This document shows positions 16,395 to 24,223 of a DNA stretch of 29,420 nucleotides, one piece after another (the stretch's first letter is position 1; each line of letters begins with the position of its first letter). Position numbers and translations under genes: made by a program. The notes beneath the pieces were generated by a model that searched no databases, was not told where the DNA came from, and worked only from the letters and a program-made list of their open reading frames with translations. This DNA comes from CAZXEU01 sp964639665. GTDB lineage: Bacteria > Bacteroidota > Rhodothermia > Rhodothermales > Bin80. The stretch is taken from NCBI GenBank assembly GCA_964639665.1, contig CAZXEU010000182.1, positions 1 to 29,420 on the forward strand, given 5' to 3'.

Positions 16395-17642
16395 CTAGCC
16401 GCCGAAGCCGCTCATGGCTGCCGCCTGCCTGAGTGTGCGCGCAAGCGCTTCCGCATTGCGGTCTACCACGAACACGATCAGGGCGTCGTTCAGTGCCTGC
16501 TGAAAATCCGCCGGTGCAGCCGAGCCATGCACCACCGTGGGCACTATGGTGTCCGTGGCGTAGGAATCCATGGACCAGTTGAGATATGCGCCGAAGCGTG
16601 TGCGGTCGCAGTCCGTGCGCGGGCAGATGGCTCCCTTCTTGAGATTGAAATCCTCCTGCACCTCACGGCGTCCGACGATCCGAAGCACTTTAAGTGCCTC
16701 TTCCCGGTGCGGGGCATTGCGTGCAAGCGTGAAGCCGTCGGAGACCACGAGGAAGGCGTTCTCGGTGCCGGGATGCGCCACCCAGCCGAAATCCACGTTG
16801 TCCGAGAGCCCGGCCTGCGCGAGCTCGCCGTATACCCAGTCGCCCATGGAATAGAAGGCGCAGCTGCCCTCGACGAGCTTGTCGACGGCCTGATCCCACG
16901 AAAGGGCCGCGTGGTCGGCATTGAGGTAGTCGAGCAGGCGCGAGTACGTGGCCACGGCCTCCAGCACCACCGGGTCATCGAAGCTCACGGAACCGTCCCA
17001 CAGGCCGAGGTAGCGCTCCGGCCCCAGCACGCCCAGGAGCGTGTTTTCGAACATGATGCCGTTTGCCCAGATGCCGGAATCGCCCATGCACAGCGGCGCA
17101 AGGCCTGTCCCGGCAAGTTCGTCCGCGATCGCGAATAGCTCCTCGTGGCTCAGGCTCTCTCCTATCTCGATCCCGCGCCGTTCGACGAGAGGCTTGTTGT
17201 ACCAGAGCGTGTTGCTGCGATGCAGATTGAGCAAGACCATGAAGGGGGCGCCGTCCTTGCTCACCTTGTCCAGGAGTGACGCCAGAACGACGTCGTACCA
17301 GCCCTCTTCCGCGTACAGTTCGTGCAGAGGGGCCGCAAAGCCCGGCTCCACGTACTGCGTCATCACTTCCGCCCCGTGGTGGGTCTGCCAAGTGTCCGGG
17401 GGATTGCCGCCCACCAGTCGCGTCTGCAAGACGGGTCTGGCGGCAGAGCCTCCGCCGCCGGCAATGGAGGCATCCACAATCGGAATGTCCGGATAGGTTG
17501 TGCGGAAGGCATCAAAGACCGTCTGCAGGGCCGCCGCCTCGCTTCCGGAAGTCCACCAGGAGAATACCTCCACGGAAGGCGTGTCCTCTGAAGTGCAAGC
17601 GGGACTCAGCAGGGCAAGTAGGACGGGAACGACGCGATACAT
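16395..17642 (-). CDS. Sugar-type ABC transporter substrate-binding lipoprotein
   Basis: A 415-residue periplasmic binding protein of the extracellular solute-binding family 1. The N-terminus is a lipoprotein signal with Cys16 (LLALLSPAC); Pro two residues before the Cys is unusual but compatible with loose lipoboxes. The mature start 'VEVFSWWTSGSEAAALQTVF' and 'VGGNPPDTWQTHHGAEV' are typical of sugar-binding members. It delivers substrate to the two permeases encoded directly downstream. The gene starts 13 nt after the aldehyde dehydrogenase stop, so importer and catabolic genes share a transcript. Substrate identity cannot be read from sequence. Confidence 0.88.
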   Translation of the reverse strand: MYRVVPVLLALLSPACTSEDTPSVEVFSWWTSGSEAAALQTVFDAFRTTYPDIPIVDASIAGGGGSAARPVLQTRLVGGNPPDTWQTHHGAEVMTQYVEPGFAAPLHELYAEEGWYDVVLASLLDKVSKDGAPFMVLLNLHRSNTLWYNKPLVERRGIEIGESLSHEELFAIADELAGTGLAPLCMGDSGIWANGIMFENTLLGVLGPERYLGLWDGSVSFDDPVVLEAVATYSRLLDYLNADHAALSWDQAVDKLVEGSCAFYSMGDWVYGELAQAGLSDNVDFGWVAHPGTENAFLVVSDGFTLARNAPHREEALKVLRIVGRREVQEDFNLKKGAICPRTDCDRTRFGAYLNWSMDSYATDTIVPTVVHGSAAPADFQQALNDALIVFVVDRNAEALARTLRQAAAMSGFGG

Positions 17643-17655
17643 GAATGCAGGCGGT

Positions 17656-19134
17656 CTACAGCCAGGTACTCCGGCTATTGCCCAGGTGGAGCTGGACCGT
17701 TTTCAGTTCGGTGAAATCATCCGTGGCAAACCGGCCAAGTTCGCGTCCCAGGCCGCTTTCCCGGTACCCGCCGAACGGCAGTTCGGGATAGCCGTCCATG
17801 AAGCAGTTAATCCAGATCGTGCCGGCACGTATGCGGCGGCTTGCCTGGAAGGCCGTATCCACATTGGCAGTCCAGACGCCGGCGCTTAGCCCGTAGAGCG
17901 TGTCATTGGCCATGGCAATGGCCTCTTCCGCGGTGTCGAACGTGAGAACCGACAGCACGGGACCGAAGATTTCGTCGCGCGCAATCGACATGCTCGCGCT
18001 TACGCCGTCAAACACAGTGGGTGCGACGTATCGCCCGCAGGAGGTTGCGAGTCTTTGTCCTCCCAGGCGCAGAGATGCGCCTTCCTCTTGCCCGCTCCGG
18101 ATATAGGACAGGATCTTGTCGAGCTGGGCCTCATTGATGATGGCGCCCACCTTGGTCTCTTCGAGGAGCGGGTCGCCCACGGGCACGGACGCCGCGCGCT
18201 CGATAACGTGCCTGGTGAAATCCTTTGCGATGGAGCGCTGCACCAGGAGCCGGCTGCCGCTGTTACAGCACTCGCCCATGTTGAAATAGACGCCGAAGAC
18301 AACAGCGTCGAGGGCCGCCTCCAGATCCGCGTCGGCAAAGACCATGTGGGGATTCTTGCCACCGAGCTCCAGCGAAACCTTCTTGAGCCCGCTGCCGGCT
18401 ACGGCGGCAATATGACGGCCTACGCGCGTTGAGCCCGTAAACGAAAGGACATCCACAGCCGGATGCTCCGCCAGTCTGCTGCCGGCGGGTTGGCCGAATC
18501 CTGTCACCACGTTCAGCACGCCTTCCGGCAGGCCCGCCTCGTGGCACATGGCACTTAGGCGGAGCGTGGTGCCGGGCGTGAGTTCGCTGGGCTTTACCAC
18601 GGCCGTGCATCCGGCGGCAAGGGCAAACGGCAGCTTCTGGCTGATGATGAGCAGCGGAAAATTCCACGGCGTAATCATGCCGACAACGCCGGCCGGCTCC
18701 CTCAGTACAAAGGCCAGCTTGTCCGTACCCAGCGTATTGTAGCTGTCGCCCGAGATGTGGCGCGCCAGCGTGGCGGCGTAGTCCCACAGATCGGCGGCGG
18801 CCTTCATTTCCTGGCGGGCCTGCGCGACGGGTTTGCCGCTTTCGAGCGTTTCGAGGCGTGCAAGCTCTGCGGTTTCGGAGCGGATGGCTCCCGCTACTTC
18901 GCTTAGCAGCCGGGCGCGGTGCCGACCACTCATCCGTGGCCAGGGGCCGAGGTCAAAGGCTTCTCTGGCTGCCGCAACCGCCGCATCCACGTCGGCGCGC
19001 GCGGCCTCGGGGTAGGAGGCAACAGCCAAATCGTGCGCGGGACTCGCGGTTTCGAAGCGCTTTCCCGAGAGGGCCTCCGCTTGCCTTCCCCCAATCCACA
19101 TGTGTGCCGGGCGCGCTTCGCTCTGAAAGGTCAT
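17656..19134 (-). CDS. NAD(P)+-dependent aldehyde dehydrogenase
   Basis: A 492-residue aldehyde dehydrogenase converting an aldehyde to its carboxylic acid. It shows 'GMITPWNFPLL' (residues 152-162), 'FTGSTRVGR', the general-base Glu256 in SLELGGKNP, and the catalytic Cys290 in GECCNSGSR. The usual Gln before the active-site Cys is Glu here, and a second Cys (289) adjoins it, a variant known in some ALDH subfamilies but less common than GQxCxAGSR. Presence of Glu256 separates it from the CoA-acylating MmsA at 127-1605. It follows the choline-dehydrogenase-like GMC gene by 16 nt, so it probably oxidises the aldehyde that enzyme makes, as BetB does after BetA. Confidence 0.9.
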   Translation of the reverse strand: MTFQSEARPAHMWIGGRQAEALSGKRFETASPAHDLAVASYPEAARADVDAAVAAAREAFDLGPWPRMSGRHRARLLSEVAGAIRSETAELARLETLESGKPVAQARQEMKAAADLWDYAATLARHISGDSYNTLGTDKLAFVLREPAGVVGMITPWNFPLLIISQKLPFALAAGCTAVVKPSELTPGTTLRLSAMCHEAGLPEGVLNVVTGFGQPAGSRLAEHPAVDVLSFTGSTRVGRHIAAVAGSGLKKVSLELGGKNPHMVFADADLEAALDAVVFGVYFNMGECCNSGSRLLVQRSIAKDFTRHVIERAASVPVGDPLLEETKVGAIINEAQLDKILSYIRSGQEEGASLRLGGQRLATSCGRYVAPTVFDGVSASMSIARDEIFGPVLSVLTFDTAEEAIAMANDTLYGLSAGVWTANVDTAFQASRRIRAGTIWINCFMDGYPELPFGGYRESGLGRELGRFATDDFTELKTVQLHLGNSRSTWL

Positions 19135-19150
19135 AATGCTCGATAGATGC

Positions 19151-20740
19151 TCAGGTGCTGTCTTGAATCATCTCCGCACCCTTTTCTCCGATCATGATAG
19201 AGCTTGCCTGCGTGTTGCCGCTGATCAGGCGGGGCATGATGGAGGCATCCACGACGCGCAGCGCGTCGACCCCGCGGACGCAAAGCTCCGGGTCGACGAC
19301 GGCGGCTTCGTCCATGCCCATCTTGCACGATCCCACGGGGTGGTAGTCATTCTTGGACCACTTGCGGATGTAGGCGGCGATCTCGTCGTTGGACCGCACG
19401 CTGCGGCCGGGCAGTATTTCGCCGCTTATGAAGGGGCGGAAGGCAGACGCGCCCAGTATCCTGCGGCCCCAGCGCAGCCCCTCCACCGAAATGCCCAGAT
19501 CGTACGGGTCGTCCAGAAAATTGGGATCAATCGCGGGCATCTCCAGCGGATTGGCGCTTCGCAGCGTAACACTGCCGACGCTGCGCGGGCGAAGATTGCA
19601 CGTATTGATGGTAATCCCGTGTCCGCGGATGCGCATCCGGCCGTGGTCGACTACATAGGCGGGGAGACAGTGGATCTGGATGTCGGGTGAGCGCACCTTG
19701 TCCGAGCTTCGAACGAAGCAGCCGGCCTCCGCCACGCAGGCGGTCACCGGGCCGGTCTTGTAGAGCAGGTATTGCAGGCCGTGAAGCAGTGCGCGGTCCC
19801 AGCGGTCGTGCCCGTTGTAGCTGACCGGCTGGCTGCACTCGGCCGCTATGTATACGTCCATGTGGTCCTGGAAATTCTTTCCCACGCCGGGCAGGTCATG
19901 CTCGACGGCGATGCCGTGTCTCAGCAGCTCGTCTGCCGGGCCGATGCCGGAGAGCATCAGCAGCTTGGGAGAATTGACAGCGCCGCCGCTCAGGATGACC
20001 TCGCGCTCGGCGTACACCTTCTTCAATTGCCTGCCCCGGCGAAGGTAGGCTACGCCCTTCGCGCGATTCGACTCCATCAGCACGCGTGCTGCCTGGGCGT
20101 TGGTTCGCACCACCAGGTTCGGTCGGTCCTGCTGGGAGCGGATGAACGCGGTGGCGGCGCTCTCGCGGCGCACGTTGCGCTGCGTGACCTGGTAGAAGCT
20201 CACGCCGTCCTGCTCCTTGCCGTTCAGATCCGGATTGTACGGAATGCCGACTTCCTGCGCGGCGCGCACGAATGCCCTGGTCAGCACGTTGTGCTGCGTC
20301 TGGTCCGCAACGTTGAGCTCGCCGCCCTGGGCGTGATAGTGATCGGCAAAGCGCTCGTTGTTCTCCGACCTGCGGAAAAACGGCAGAACGTCGTCGTAGC
20401 CCCAGCCCTTGCATCCGAATTCCAGCCACTCGTCGTAATCCAGCCTGTGCCCCCGGATGTAGATCATGGCGTTGATCGAGGTGCTTCCACCAAGTGTTCG
20501 CCCCTGCGGGTAGTGCATTTCCCGGTTATTGACGTGCTTCTGGGGCACGGTCTGGAAGCCCCAGTTCACCTTGGGTCCCGTGAGCTTGGTAAAGCCGGCT
20601 GGCAGGTGTATCAGCGGAGACGAGTCCGGGCCTCCGGCCTCCAGGAGCAGCACACGCACGGACGGATCCTCGCTCAGGCGGCTGGCCACAACGCAGCCGC
20701 TGGCGCCGGCTCCCACAACAATGTAGTCGAATGCGTCCAT
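19151..20740 (-). CDS. Choline-dehydrogenase-like GMC oxidoreductase
   Basis: An FAD-dependent alcohol dehydrogenase of 529 residues, the usual length for the BetA/AlkJ branch. Motifs include the FAD site 'DYIVVGAGASGCVVASRL', the GMC signature 'GRTLGGSTSINAMIYIRG', and the C-terminal 'HPVGSCKMG' with 'VVDASIMPRLISGNTQA'. It donates electrons to quinone or a carrier rather than to NAD. Relatives act on choline, aliphatic alcohols, or 3-hydroxypropionate (DddA), so substrate is open. The ATG at 20740 is preceded by GGCAGGTGAC, a good ribosome site. An in-frame start at 20803 would add 21 residues inside the upstream gene. The spacing to the enoyl-CoA hydratase stop is 1 nt. Confidence 0.88.
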   Translation of the reverse strand: MDAFDYIVVGAGASGCVVASRLSEDPSVRVLLLEAGGPDSSPLIHLPAGFTKLTGPKVNWGFQTVPQKHVNNREMHYPQGRTLGGSTSINAMIYIRGHRLDYDEWLEFGCKGWGYDDVLPFFRRSENNERFADHYHAQGGELNVADQTQHNVLTRAFVRAAQEVGIPYNPDLNGKEQDGVSFYQVTQRNVRRESAATAFIRSQQDRPNLVVRTNAQAARVLMESNRAKGVAYLRRGRQLKKVYAEREVILSGGAVNSPKLLMLSGIGPADELLRHGIAVEHDLPGVGKNFQDHMDVYIAAECSQPVSYNGHDRWDRALLHGLQYLLYKTGPVTACVAEAGCFVRSSDKVRSPDIQIHCLPAYVVDHGRMRIRGHGITINTCNLRPRSVGSVTLRSANPLEMPAIDPNFLDDPYDLGISVEGLRWGRRILGASAFRPFISGEILPGRSVRSNDEIAAYIRKWSKNDYHPVGSCKMGMDEAAVVDPELCVRGVDALRVVDASIMPRLISGNTQASSIMIGEKGAEMIQDST

Positions 20741-20741
20741 G

Positions 20742-21500
20742 TCACCTGCCGCGATACGTTGGACGGCGACGCTCGCTGAAGCTGGCTGCACCCTCGCGCG
20801 CATCCTCCGTTCCGGCGCTCAGCGCGCCCGCCAGTATTTCCAGGTTGGAAGCGTTGCCGTCGATGGCTTGCTTGGCAAGCTGCACGGCCACCGGCGCGTG
20901 TGCTGCTATGCGGCGGGCCACGTCCATGGTGCGCGGAAGCAGCTCCGCTGCGGGGACAAGGGCGTTGACCAGTCCCCACTCCAGGGCCTTTGCGGCATCG
21001 ATGCGGTCTCCCAGGAAGATCATCTCCTTGGCACGCGCCGGACCCACGAGTTCCGGCAGCCTGGATGTGGCTCCCCAGCCGGGTACCGCGGCGATGGAAA
21101 CCTCCGGCAGGCCGAACGAAGCAGAGTCGGCGGCAATGCGCAGATCCGCCGCCAGTGCGAGTTCGAGGCCACCGCCGAGGGCGAAGCCCTGGACCGCCGC
21201 AATGACCGGCATGCCCAGACTCGCCAAGCGTCCAAATACGCGGTGTCCTTCCCGCATCCAGGAGCGCCACATGTCAAGGGGCTCAAGGGCCGCCCAGGCA
21301 CGGATGTCGGCTCCGGCGCAGAAGGCGCGCTCTCCCTTGCTGCCAAGAACCACGACCCGCGTGTCTCTGCTGCGCTCCAGCGTGCAAATCTGCTCTTCCA
21401 GAGCGCGAAGCATGGATATGTCCAGCGCGTTGAGCTTGTCGGGACGATCCAGCGTCAGCTGCGCCACGTGGTCTTCGTGCGTCAGATGAACCGTGCCCAT
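20742..21500 (-). CDS. Enoyl-CoA hydratase/isomerase (crotonase) family protein
   Basis: A 252-residue crotonase that probably adds water to a 2-enoyl-CoA. The oxyanion-hole segments are 'CAGADIRAW' (61-69) and 'FALGGGLELALAADLRI' (106-122). Both hydratase glutamates are present: Glu113 in GGGLELA and Glu133 in FGLPEVSI. That favours a true hydratase over an isomerase or hydrolase. It sits between a CoA-transferase gene (6-nt gap) and the GMC dehydrogenase gene (1-nt gap), which would give activation, hydration and oxidation in sequence. The acyl chain cannot be deduced; acrylyl-, crotonyl- or methacrylyl-type substrates all fit. Confidence 0.9.
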   Translation of the reverse strand: MGTVHLTHEDHVAQLTLDRPDKLNALDISMLRALEEQICTLERSRDTRVVVLGSKGERAFCAGADIRAWAALEPLDMWRSWMREGHRVFGRLASLGMPVIAAVQGFALGGGLELALAADLRIAADSASFGLPEVSIAAVPGWGATSRLPELVGPARAKEMIFLGDRIDAAKALEWGLVNALVPAAELLPRTMDVARRIAAHAPVAVQLAKQAIDGNASNLEILAGALSAGTEDAREGAASFSERRRPTYRGR

Positions 21501-21506
21501 GGCAAC

Positions 21507-23099
21507 TCAGATTGTCAGGCCCATGGGCCCGGGGTCGAACAGGCGAGAATCCATGGCCTTGATGTCGGGGCTTACCGCAAGCGCAAGCGTGGTTTGCGCA
21601 AGCACGTCGCGCTCCAGGTCGATGCCGGGTGCGATTTCGGTGACCACGAGGCCGCTTTCCGTAAGGCGCAGCACGCAGCGCTCGGTGATGTAGGTGACCT
21701 GCTGTCCCGTCTTGCGGGCACGCCGGCCGCTGAAGCTGACGTGCTCAACCCTTGGGACCAGCTTCTGCACGGCGCCTTCGCGGTCTATATGCAGCTGCCC
21801 GTTCTCGATGCGCAGCCGCAACCCGCCGGCGGTATAGTAGCCGCTGAATACCAGATGGCGCGCCGATGCCGTGATATCTATGAAGCCCCCGACGCCAGCC
21901 GTAATGTGAGGCCGCGCAGCCAGTCTTGAGACATTCACGTTGCCCTCTTCGTCTATTTCGAGGAAGGATAGGAGACTGCGGTCAAATCCTCCACCCTGGA
22001 AATAGGTGAATTGATCGGGCGAGGACAATATGGCATCCGCGCCGGCGGCACAGCCGAACTGAAAGTCCGTCAGCGGGACGCCGCCAACGGCACCCTGTTC
22101 GATGACCCACGTCACGGACCCCGCAAGGTTCTCCTCCAGGAGTATTCTCGGCACGAGCGCGGAAATCCCAAAGCCCAGATTTACCGCCTCGCCTCGCCTC
22201 AGCTCCATGGCTGCCCTTCGGGCGATCGGCTTTGCAGGATTCCAGGGTGCAGCAGTGAATTCGCTTTCGGGAGGCCGGATTGCTCCGCTGATGGCGGGCT
22301 CATAAGGCGTCTCGGTCGTCTGCATTTGATCCGGAGCGATAACGACGTGGTCGACAACGACACCGGGCACGCGTATCGACTGCGGCGCCAGGGTGCCCTC
22401 GCTGACAACGCGCTTTACCTGTGCCAGCACCAGCCCGCCGTTGTTGTGCGCGGCCAGCGCCTGGTCGTAGATGCCGAGAAAGGCTCCCTCGTGCTCGGTG
22501 GAAATGTTGCCCTTTTCGTCGGCTGTCGTGCCTCGAATGACGGCTACGTCAACGGGAATCGCGCGATAGTATAGCCATTCGTCGCCGTCGAACTTCACGC
22601 GCTGTACGAGTTCGTCCGTCGACCGCTCATTCATGCGCCCTCCCAGGAGCCTCGGATCCACGAACGTGTCCATGCCTACCTTCGAGAGCACTCCCGGCCG
22701 GTGTGCCGCGGCCTCCCGGTGCATGTGGTACAGGATGCCGCTCGGCAGGTTGTAGGCCTCAACGGCGTTGTCGCCTATCATGCGCCAAATCCGGGGTGAA
22801 GGCATGCGGGAGGGACCGCTCGGCAGCGAGCCCGCCACCACGCGCGTCAGCAATCCCGGACGGGCGAGGTGGTCCACGCCGTCGATCCCGTACATGTCGC
22901 CGGCGGCAATGGGATGGATTGCCGTCAGGTTTCTGGGGCGCCCCGTGGCTTCGAACCGGTTCCCGATGGCGGCCAGGAGGGCGTCCGGACAACCCAGCCC
23001 GCTTGAGCTGCTGACCGTCACTACAGCACCGTCGGGAACGAGCGCTGCCGCTTCCTCAAGGCTGATTACCTTCGTGCGTCGAGGCATGGAGGAAGGCAT
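21507..23099 (-). CDS. Family I acyl-CoA:carboxylate CoA-transferase (YdiF / propionate CoA-transferase type)
   Basis: A fused alpha-beta CoA-transferase of 530 residues that moves CoA between short-chain carboxylates. The N-terminal half begins 'KVISLEEAAALVPDGAVVTV', and 'NERSTDELVQRV' is typical of the family. The catalytic Glu334 lies in VIEQGAVGG, matching Glu333 of E. coli YdiF, and is followed by 'GFDRSLLSFLEIDEEGNVNV'. It would activate an acid made by the neighbouring dehydrogenases. ATG 23099 is used; ATG 23087, four codons later, is equally possible because neither has a Shine-Dalgarno. It follows the Gfo/Idh/MocA gene by 23 nt and precedes the hydratase by 6 nt. Confidence 0.9.
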   Translation of the reverse strand: MPSSMPRRTKVISLEEAAALVPDGAVVTVSSSSGLGCPDALLAAIGNRFEATGRPRNLTAIHPIAAGDMYGIDGVDHLARPGLLTRVVAGSLPSGPSRMPSPRIWRMIGDNAVEAYNLPSGILYHMHREAAAHRPGVLSKVGMDTFVDPRLLGGRMNERSTDELVQRVKFDGDEWLYYRAIPVDVAVIRGTTADEKGNISTEHEGAFLGIYDQALAAHNNGGLVLAQVKRVVSEGTLAPQSIRVPGVVVDHVVIAPDQMQTTETPYEPAISGAIRPPESEFTAAPWNPAKPIARRAAMELRRGEAVNLGFGISALVPRILLEENLAGSVTWVIEQGAVGGVPLTDFQFGCAAGADAILSSPDQFTYFQGGGFDRSLLSFLEIDEEGNVNVSRLAARPHITAGVGGFIDITASARHLVFSGYYTAGGLRLRIENGQLHIDREGAVQKLVPRVEHVSFSGRRARKTGQQVTYITERCVLRLTESGLVVTEIAPGIDLERDVLAQTTLALAVSPDIKAMDSRLFDPGPMGLTI

Positions 23100-23122
23100 G
23101 ACTGTCGCGCTGCAATTCCGAA

Positions 23123-24139
23123 CTATTGCGCGTAGCGGACGGGCGTTCGCCTGCCTGAACGCGTGGACTCAAGCACGGCCAGGGCGACGGCCAGCGACCG
23201 GATGCCGTCCTCTGCCGTTGCCGCGGGCTTGCCTGCACCGTCAACCGCGCGGTTGAAATGCCGCACGGCACGGGTATACAGGTCTTCATGCTCTCCTAGG
23301 TCGAATTCCGTTCGCACATCACCGCGCCGAACAAAGACGCGACCCACGGCGCGCTGCGTCATCACTTCCTCCGCGATGAGCGAGCCTTCCGTCCCGTGAA
23401 TCTCCAGACCCGTACCCGCGTGCGCTACCGTAAAGGCATCATGAAACTGCGCCAGCGTGCCGCGACTGAATCGCATGACACCCATGACGGCGTCCTCGAC
23501 GCTGCCTGATGCAAGGCCCTGGCTGGCAGAGATCGCGGATACCTCTTCGACCTCGTCATCCAGCACAAAGCGGAGCGTGTCGGTGTCATGCACGGTGACA
23601 TCCAGGATGACGCCGGCGCCCGCCGTCGGCTCGTGAATGCGCCATGTGCGCAGGTTCTTCGGCAGGGATACCGCGTGAAAGACGCGCGCCGCGAGCGGCC
23701 TGCCAATGGTGGCTTCACGCAACAGCCGGCGCAGCGCGCGGTGCGTCACCGCGTTGCGGAGATGGTGATTGGTGCCCATGACGACGCCGGCCTCCTTGCA
23801 GGCCTCGGCCATTTCCAGGGCGTCATCAAGCGCAAGCGCCAGGGGCTTTTCGCACAGTACGTGCCGGCCGTGCCTTGCGGCTGCCAGTGTTTCGGCCTTG
23901 TGGCGCTCGTTGGTTGTGCAGATATAGACGACGTCGACTTCGGTGTCGGAGATGAGCGCTTCCACGCTGTCATACGACCGCGGTATGCCGCATTCGTCGG
24001 CAAATCGGCGGGCGCGGTCGCCGGAGCGGCTCATGAGGGCGACCACGCGGCTGTCTTTCTGGCTGTTGATAGCGCTTATCATGTACTGCCTGGCGATGGT
24101 GCTGGCGCCAATAATTCCCCATCCCTTTGTGCTTGCCAT
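23123..24139 (-). CDS. Gfo/Idh/MocA family oxidoreductase
   Basis: A 338-residue NAD(P)-dependent sugar or cyclitol oxidoreductase. The Rossmann motif is GIIGASTIARQYM, the family signature 'CEKPLALALDDALEMA' holds the catalytic Lys, and the C-terminal sheet domain has 'GAGVILDVTVHDTDTLRFVL' with the catalytic Asp/His. It differs clearly from the IolG encoded at 10546-11565 and lacks the IdhA-type 'DPAPPPV' segment. It resembles members annotated as 1,5-anhydrofructose reductase or generic dehydrogenases. It is the first gene of the ten-gene minus-strand operon, divergent from the TonB-dependent receptor gene with 84 bp between start codons. The substrate is not determinable here. Confidence 0.85.
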   Translation of the reverse strand: MASTKGWGIIGASTIARQYMISAINSQKDSRVVALMSRSGDRARRFADECGIPRSYDSVEALISDTEVDVVYICTTNERHKAETLAAARHGRHVLCEKPLALALDDALEMAEACKEAGVVMGTNHHLRNAVTHRALRRLLREATIGRPLAARVFHAVSLPKNLRTWRIHEPTAGAGVILDVTVHDTDTLRFVLDDEVEEVSAISASQGLASGSVEDAVMGVMRFSRGTLAQFHDAFTVAHAGTGLEIHGTEGSLIAEEVMTQRAVGRVFVRRGDVRTEFDLGEHEDLYTRAVRHFNRAVDGAGKPAATAEDGIRSLAVALAVLESTRSGRRTPVRYAQ

Positions 24140-24223
24140 GGTACCGTTTGGTGTTTGAAGGCAGGAAACTACAAAAAGGCATTCAACTTGTAATTGGAGC
24201 GGGGGTGCGTCTACCTTACAGGT
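24140..24223. promoter_or_regulatory. Divergent promoter region between catabolic operon and receptor operon
   Basis: These 84 bp separate the start codons of two divergent operons and must hold promoters for at least one and probably both. The centre is AT-rich (about 24165-24195), in contrast with the surrounding sequence, but no confident -35/-10 or Bacteroidota -33/-7 pair could be assigned. The arrangement allows joint control of import and catabolism (inference). Confidence 0.45.

Noticed and set aside
19772..20779. Plus-strand open frame of 335 codons opposite the choline-dehydrogenase-like gene
   Set aside because: The opposite strand encodes a full-length GMC enzyme with all motifs; this frame has none.
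24194..24223. TTG start at 24194 for the TonB-dependent receptor
   Set aside because: It adds ten residues ahead of an already complete signal peptide. ATG 24224 is the simpler start.
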